DNA of 8,016 bases from DASWHK01 sp036398215 (lineage in GTDB: Bacteria > Acidobacteriota > UBA890): contig DASWHK010000340.1 in the NCBI GenBank assembly GCA_036398215.1, forward strand, positions 1 to 8,016, given 5' to 3'. The notes below the pieces were generated by a model. That model saw only the letters and a list, made by a program, of their open reading frames with translations, had not been told where the DNA came from and made no database searches. Shown piece after piece: positions 4,945 through 8,016 of the stretch. The position numbers were made by a program, and so were the translations under genes. Positions within the stretch are counted from its first letter, which is position 1, and every line of letters starts with the position of its first letter.

Positions 4945-6642
4945 ATGAGCGTTCAGACCTGGACCTTCGTCGTCGTCGGCCTGACCTTCGCGCTCTACAT
5001 CGGCATCGCGATCGCCACCCGCGTCGAGTCCACCAGCGGCTTCTACGTCGCCGGTCGCGGCGTGCCGCCGATCGCCAACGGCATGGCGACCGCCGCCGAC
5101 TGGATGAGCGCCGCGTCGTTCATCTCGATGGCCGGGCTCATCTCGTTCATGGGCTATACCGGCACCATCTATCTGATGGGCTGGACCGGGGGCTACGTGC
5201 TGCTCGCCCTGCTGCTGGCCCCCTACCTGCGCAAGTACGGCAAGTTCACCACCTCGGAGTTCGTCGGCGACCGCTACTACTCGCAGACGGCGCGCGTCGT
5301 CGCCGCAGGGTGCACGATCTTCGTGTCGCTGACCTACATCGCCGGCCAGATGCGCGGCGTCGGCATCGTCTTCTCGCGCTTTCTCGAGGTCGACGTCAAC
5401 ACCGGCGTCATCATCGGCATGGCGCTGGTGTTTCTCTATGCGACGCGCGGCGGCATGCGCGGCATCACCTACACGCAGGTGGCGCAGTACTGCGTGCTGA
5501 TCGTCGCCTACCTGATCCCCGCGGTGGCGATCTCGTACCAGATGACCGGCAACCCGGTCCCCCAGCTCGGCTTCGGCGCCCGCATCGCCGAGGGGCCGAA
5601 CGCCGGTCTGTTCCTGCTGGAGACCATCGACGCCCTGCACCGCGACCTGGGACTGCCCGAGTACACGGCTGCCTACGTCGCCGGCAAGAAGGCGATGGTC
5701 GACGTCTTCGCGATCACGCTGGCCTTGATGGCGGGCACCGCCGGCCTGCCGCACGTGCTGGTCCGCTTCTACACGGTTCCCACCGCCCGCGCGGCGCGCT
5801 GGAGCGCCTTCTGGGCGCTGCTCTTCATCGCCATCCTGTACACGACGGCGCCGGCGGTGGCGACGTTCGCGCGGGTCAACATGATCGAGACGCTCAACGG
5901 CGTCGCCTACGCCGAGGCGCCGGAGTGGTTCCGCAACTGGGAGGCGACCGGCCTGATCGCCTTCGACGACAGAGACGGCGACGGCGTCATCCGCTACAGC
6001 GGCGATGCGGCGGCCAACGAGCTCACCGTCGATCGCGACATCATGGTGCTCGCCAACCCGGAGATCGCGCGGCTCCCCGCGTGGGTCGTCGCCCTGGTCG
6101 CCGCCGGCGGGCTGGCCGCCGCCCTGTCCACCGCCAGCGGCCTGTTGCTGGTGATCGCCGCGGCGATCTCCCACGACCTCGGCAAGTCGTTCCTGCTGCC
6201 CGACTTGAGCGAGCGCCGCGAGCTGCTGCTGGCACGGTTCGCTGCCGGGGGCACGATCGTGGTGGCGGGCTACTTCGGCATCTATCCGCCCGGCTTCGTC
6301 GCCCAGGTGGTCGCCTTCGCCTTCGGCCTGGCGGCGTCCAGCTTCTTTCCGATTCTCGTCCTCGGCATCTTCTGGAAGCGCGCCAGCAAGGAAGGGGCGA
6401 TCGCCGGCATGGTCACGGGGATCCTCTTCACCGCCGGGTACATCCACTACTTCCGGTTCATCCGCCCCGATGCCGGCGCCGACGAATGGCTGCTCGGGAT
6501 CAGCCCGGAGGGCATCGGCGCGGTGGGCATGCTGCTGAACTTCGCCGTTACCCTGATCGTCAGCCGCTTGACCCCGCCGCCGCCAGAAGACGTGCAGCGC
6601 TTGGTCGAGGAGATCCGTCTGCCGGGCGTCGAGCGGCTTTGA
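4945..6642 (+). CDS. Sodium:solute symporter large subunit (SSS family, VC_2705-type)
   Basis: This encodes 565 residues; ATG at 4945 with GAGG 9 nt upstream. This is a multi-span inner-membrane protein of the SSS family (LeuT fold), expected to import a small organic solute, perhaps a short-chain carboxylate, with Na+. Visible family marks are F-Y-V-A-G-R-G-V-P-P (about 33-42), followed by N-G-M-A-T-A-A-D-W-M-S-A-A-S-F; G-G-M-R-G-I-T-Y-T-Q-V (168-178); and A-A-L-S-T-A-S-G-L-L-L (392-402), whose Ser395/Thr396 correspond to the usual Na2-site pair. A soluble insertion (about 318-375) between membrane spans holds D-R-D-G-D-G-V-I (342-349), an EF-hand-like Ca2+-loop pattern, then the subfamily-typical D-R-D-I-M-V-L-A-N-P-E-I-A. 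The paired DUF4212 gene upstream supports the subfamily call. The true substrate cannot be read from sequence; acetate is only a guess from actP-like relatives. The antisense strand carries a long shadow frame that is not a gene. Confidence 0.93.
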   Translation: MSVQTWTFVVVGLTFALYIGIAIATRVESTSGFYVAGRGVPPIANGMATAADWMSAASFISMAGLISFMGYTGTIYLMGWTGGYVLLALLLAPYLRKYGKFTTSEFVGDRYYSQTARVVAAGCTIFVSLTYIAGQMRGVGIVFSRFLEVDVNTGVIIGMALVFLYATRGGMRGITYTQVAQYCVLIVAYLIPAVAISYQMTGNPVPQLGFGARIAEGPNAGLFLLETIDALHRDLGLPEYTAAYVAGKKAMVDVFAITLALMAGTAGLPHVLVRFYTVPTARAARWSAFWALLFIAILYTTAPAVATFARVNMIETLNGVAYAEAPEWFRNWEATGLIAFDDRDGDGVIRYSGDAAANELTVDRDIMVLANPEIARLPAWVVALVAAGGLAAALSTASGLLLVIAAAISHDLGKSFLLPDLSERRELLLARFAAGGTIVVAGYFGIYPPGFVAQVVAFAFGLAASSFFPILVLGIFWKRASKEGAIAGMVTGILFTAGYIHYFRFIRPDAGADEWLLGISPEGIGAVGMLLNFAVTLIVSRLTPPPPEDVQRLVEEIRLPGVERL

Positions 6643-6683
6643 TTGTCAACGATTTGCCCTTCTCGTGGGTACAGGGTCCCGAG

Positions 6684-6707
6684 GAGCGGCTTGCGCCGCA
6701 AGCGCTC
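6684..6707. repeat. Strong hairpin between symporter and His-rich protein genes
   Basis: GCTTGC (6689-6694) and GCAAGC (6698-6703) pair around GCC; GAGC (6684-6687) and GCTC (6704-6707) extend the stem past a single bulged G. It lies 42 bp after the symporter stop and 26 bp before the next start codon. No T-run follows, so it may be a weak terminator, an mRNA-stability element or a leader structure. Confidence 0.5.
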
Positions 6708-6733
6708 GCACCCCAGCGACAGGAGAGAGACTC

Positions 6734-7153
6734 ATGCAGACACCGCACCGCGCCACGATGATCGTGATGGCGTCCGCCGTCTTGGCGGCCGCCCTCGGGG
6801 TGATGCAACCCTGGAACGTCGCTGCCGAGGCCCAGCACGGCGGCCACGCCGGCGCCGTCCAGCACGGCCCCGATGCCGCCGTCCAGCACGGCCACGCCGC
6901 CGATCCGCAGGCCCATTTCGACGAGCTCGCCAGGCAGCTCGAGCTGACGGCGGCCCAGCAAGAGGCGCTCGCCGGCCCGTTCCAGGAAGCCTTCGCGGCG
7001 ATGCAGGAGCTGCATCGGCTGCACGACGCGATCGCCGCGGAGCTGAGCGACGAGCAGACGCACAAGCTCGCCGAGATGATCCACGGGATGTTCGCCGCCG
7101 GTTTCGCCGGCCAGCATCATGGAGATGACCGGCACCCACAGCCTCGACACTGA
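6734..7153 (+). CDS. Periplasmic His-rich LTxxQ protein (Spy/CpxP/CnrX-like), candidate metal sensor
   Basis: This encodes 139 residues; ATG at 6734 with AGGAG 8 nt upstream. A signal peptide is evident: MQTPHR, hydrophobic 9-24, probable cleavage near VAAEA (29-33). The mature start is a His-rich segment with Q-H-G three times (34-36, 43-45, 51-53) and nearby His38 and His54. Next is an all-helical part with the LTxxQ pattern L-E-L-T-A-A-Q-Q (69-76) and a second, weaker one, L-S-D-E-Q (104-108), as in Spy/CpxP-type proteins. Further His (94, 97, 110, 117) lie on these helices, and the tail Q-H-H-G-D-D-R-H is again His-rich. Such proteins act in the periplasm as chaperones or metal sensors; in CnrX the fold binds Ni/Co and controls an anti-sigma factor. 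The ECF sigma gene 50 bp downstream makes the sensor role attractive. No solid promoter is visible: a TTGTCA at 6643-6648 has no good -10. Confidence 0.8.
   Translation: MQTPHRATMIVMASAVLAAALGVMQPWNVAAEAQHGGHAGAVQHGPDAAVQHGHAADPQAHFDELARQLELTAAQQEALAGPFQEAFAAMQELHRLHDAIAAELSDEQTHKLAEMIHGMFAAGFAGQHHGDDRHPQPRH
6854..6893 (+). repeat. 16-bp direct repeat encoding part of the Q-H-G tandem segment
   Basis: GCCGTCCAGCACGGCC occurs at 6854-6869 and 6878-6893, 24 bp (eight codons) apart, encoding A-V-Q-H-G twice. A third, shorter Q-H-G-G lies just before at about 6833-6844. The near-identical DNA suggests recent local duplication that enlarged the metal-binding His segment. Confidence 0.7.
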
Positions 7154-7168
7154 CGGGGCGGGCCGCGT

Positions 7169-7195
7169 CCCGGGAGGCTGGCGTATGCTCCCGGG
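7169..7195 (+). repeat. 8-bp inverted repeat in the leader of the ECF sigma gene
   Basis: CCCGGGAG (7169-7176) and CTCCCGGG (7188-7195) pair perfectly around an 11-nt loop. The right arm abuts the purine-rich GGGGTGGAG (7193-7201) that must serve as the ribosome binding site of the gene at 7204, so folding could limit sigma factor translation. It could alternatively reduce readthrough from the His-rich gene; no T-run is present. Confidence 0.5.
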
Positions 7196-7203
7196 GTGGA
7201 GCC

Positions 7204-7758
7204 ATGAGCGATGCGCGGGAGCAAAGCGACGAGGAGTTGGCGCGGGCGGCGAAGCGCGGCGACGCCGCCGCCTACGACGCCCTCGCCCGCCGCTACCTGC
7301 GTCCCGCGTTGGCCGTCGCCTGGCAATACACACGCCGTATCGCCGACGCCGAGGACGTCGTCCAGGAGGCGTTTCATCGGGCGGTTCGCGCCCTCGCTGA
7401 CTACGACGATCGGCGCCCGTTCAGCGCCTGGTTCTATGCCATCGTTCGCAACGTCGCCCGCAGCTCCATCGGCAGGGACGGCCGTCGCGCGGCGCTCGCT
7501 CCCCCCGCCCCGCTGGACGATGAGCAGCCGGCCCCGGCGACCGCCGACCCCGTGCTGGCCGGTGACCTCGAGCGGGCCATCGAGGCGCTCCCGCCGATGC
7601 AGCACGCATGCATCCGGCTCTGTGACGTCGAAGGGTTCACCGCCGGCGAGGCCGCTGAAATGCTCGACATCAGCGAGGGAACGGTGCGCACTCATTTGCA
7701 CCGGGCGCGCCAGCGGCTGCGGGACGCGATGGGCCAGCAGGAGGGTATGCTCCCGTGA
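7204..7758 (+). CDS. RNA polymerase sigma factor, ECF subfamily
   Basis: This encodes 184 residues; ATG at 7204, with GGGGTGGAG immediately upstream though spaced tightly. Region 2 spans about 8-90: D-E-E-L-A-R-A-A-K-R-G-D start, D-A-E-D-V-V-Q-E-A-F (48-57) for core RNA polymerase contact, then R-P-F-S-A-W-F-Y-A-I-V-R-N-V-A-R (71-86) for -10 recognition. A Pro/Ala-rich linker (97-118) follows, and region 4 (about 122-175) has A-L-P-P-M-Q, G-F-T-A-G-E-A-A-E-M-L and the helix-turn-helix S-E-G-T-V-R-T-H-L-H-R-A-R. No extra C-terminal domain is present, so it is a plain two-domain ECF factor of normal length. It follows the His-rich periplasmic gene by 50 bp and overlaps the next gene by one base (TGATG), fitting a sigma/anti-sigma unit. 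Its target promoters cannot be read from this window. Confidence 0.95.
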   Translation: MSDAREQSDEELARAAKRGDAAAYDALARRYLRPALAVAWQYTRRIADAEDVVQEAFHRAVRALADYDDRRPFSAWFYAIVRNVARSSIGRDGRRAALAPPAPLDDEQPAPATADPVLAGDLERAIEALPPMQHACIRLCDVEGFTAGEAAEMLDISEGTVRTHLHRARQRLRDAMGQQEGMLP

Positions 7759-8016
7759 TGGCTGAGCTGCCGCAGTCGCGCCTGCCGCGCGAACCGGAGT
7801 ACTGGGAAGCGTTGGCGGGCAAGATCCGCGACGACGCCGCCGGCCCGCTCGCGGCCTACGCGGCGTCCGCGATTGCCGCAGAGGCCGGCTTGCAGCAAGA
7901 AGCGTGGGATGCGGTTCTGGCCCGGCGGGCGCCATGGCTGGTCGCGGCCTCCGCGGCGGCGGCGCTCGTGCTTTGGCTGGCGCTGCCGGCGCGCGTTCCG
8001 TCGCAGGGGGTTCTCT
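7758..8016 (+). CDS. Single-span membrane protein, candidate anti-sigma factor (3' end beyond window)
   Basis: ATG at 7758 shares its A with the TGA of the sigma gene, indicating translational coupling; 86 codons are visible before the right edge. Residues 1-58 are predicted cytoplasmic, with L-P-R-E-P-E-Y-W-E-A-L-A-G-K-I (9-23) and an Ala-rich helical part. A membrane span follows (about 59-77, WLVAASAAAALVLWLALPA), after which the chain would continue into the periplasm. Position, coupling and topology are those of an ECF anti-sigma factor. No zinc-binding H-x-x-x-C-x-x-C motif of the ZAS type is present, so it would be a non-ZAS type such as the short CnrY-like anti-sigma factors, or an unrelated membrane protein. 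A GTG directly before the ATG (7755) is a possible alternative start. Confidence 0.7.
   Translation, partial: MAELPQSRLPREPEYWEALAGKIRDDAAGPLAAYAASAIAAEAGLQQEAWDAVLARRAPWLVAASAAAALVLWLALPARVPSQGVL

Noticed and set aside
4255..6447. Very long (730-codon) open frame antisense to the symporter genes
   Set aside because: It mirrors the codon structure of the unmistakable SSS symporter and DUF4212 genes. Its product is Asp/Arg/His/Gly-rich without hydrophobic core or domain, typical of antisense shadows in GC-rich DNA.
6643..6675. TTGTCA as a -35 for the His-rich gene
   Set aside because: No acceptable -10 lies 16-18 bp downstream; the nearest TACAGG is 21 bp away.
5310..6761. 483-codon rightward frame inside the symporter gene
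   Set aside because: It is out of frame with a clearly conserved membrane protein, and its product is Arg-rich low-complexity sequence.
7117..7935. 272-codon leftward frame opposite the sigma factor gene
   Set aside because: The sigma factor is certain on the other strand; this is its shadow.

Overview
The window is high-GC bacterial DNA with short intergenic gaps, purine-rich Shine-Dalgarno sequences, and frequent GTG/TTG start candidates. It contains no rRNA, tRNA, CRISPR array or recognisable transposase. Gene content and style (anchored proteins with D-x-N-G repeats, a DUF1554-like secreted protein, a DUF4212/sodium symporter pair, an ECF sigma cluster) would fit an Acidobacteriota-like or other soil/marine high-GC phylum. 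That placement is inference, because no marker gene is present.

Left part (1-2583). A leftward gene runs off the left edge (1-815). It is Gln/Arg/Ala-rich, has no recognised domain, and is at best weakly phage-like. Next come two divergently transcribed genes whose products share one repeat idea, a short strand, D-x-x-G, then R-A. The leftward 160-aa protein (871-1353) has four loose copies. The rightward 225-aa protein (1642-2319) has a coiled-coil-like N-terminus, one membrane helix and eight in-register 18-residue repeats. The 288-bp gap between them holds a 9-bp perfect inverted repeat and an 11-bp-period tandem repeat resembling a PhoB/OmpR-family box. A structured, convergent 264-bp spacer follows.

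Middle part (2584-4303). Two overlapping leftward genes (67 aa and 184 aa) look like a toxin-antitoxin-type pair; the larger protein has a TumE/DUF6516-like His-rich core. A dyad and an 11-bp direct repeat lie upstream. Between this pair and the next gene is a start-less open frame that looks like a decayed gene. A secreted DUF1554-like (C-type-lectin/endostatin-like) protein is then encoded leftwards, with a long inverted repeat in its 5' region.

Right part (4486-8016), all rightward. A good sigma-70 promoter precedes the small (DUF4212) and large (SSS family) subunits of a two-component sodium:solute symporter, separated by a 129-bp GC-rich repeat-bearing spacer. Then comes a compact set of three genes: a secreted His-rich LTxxQ (Spy/CpxP/CnrX-like) protein, an ECF sigma factor, and an overlapping single-span membrane protein cut by the right edge, which is the expected place for an anti-sigma factor. 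Together they resemble the logic of the CnrYXH metal-sensing system: periplasmic metal sensor, membrane anti-sigma, cytoplasmic ECF sigma.
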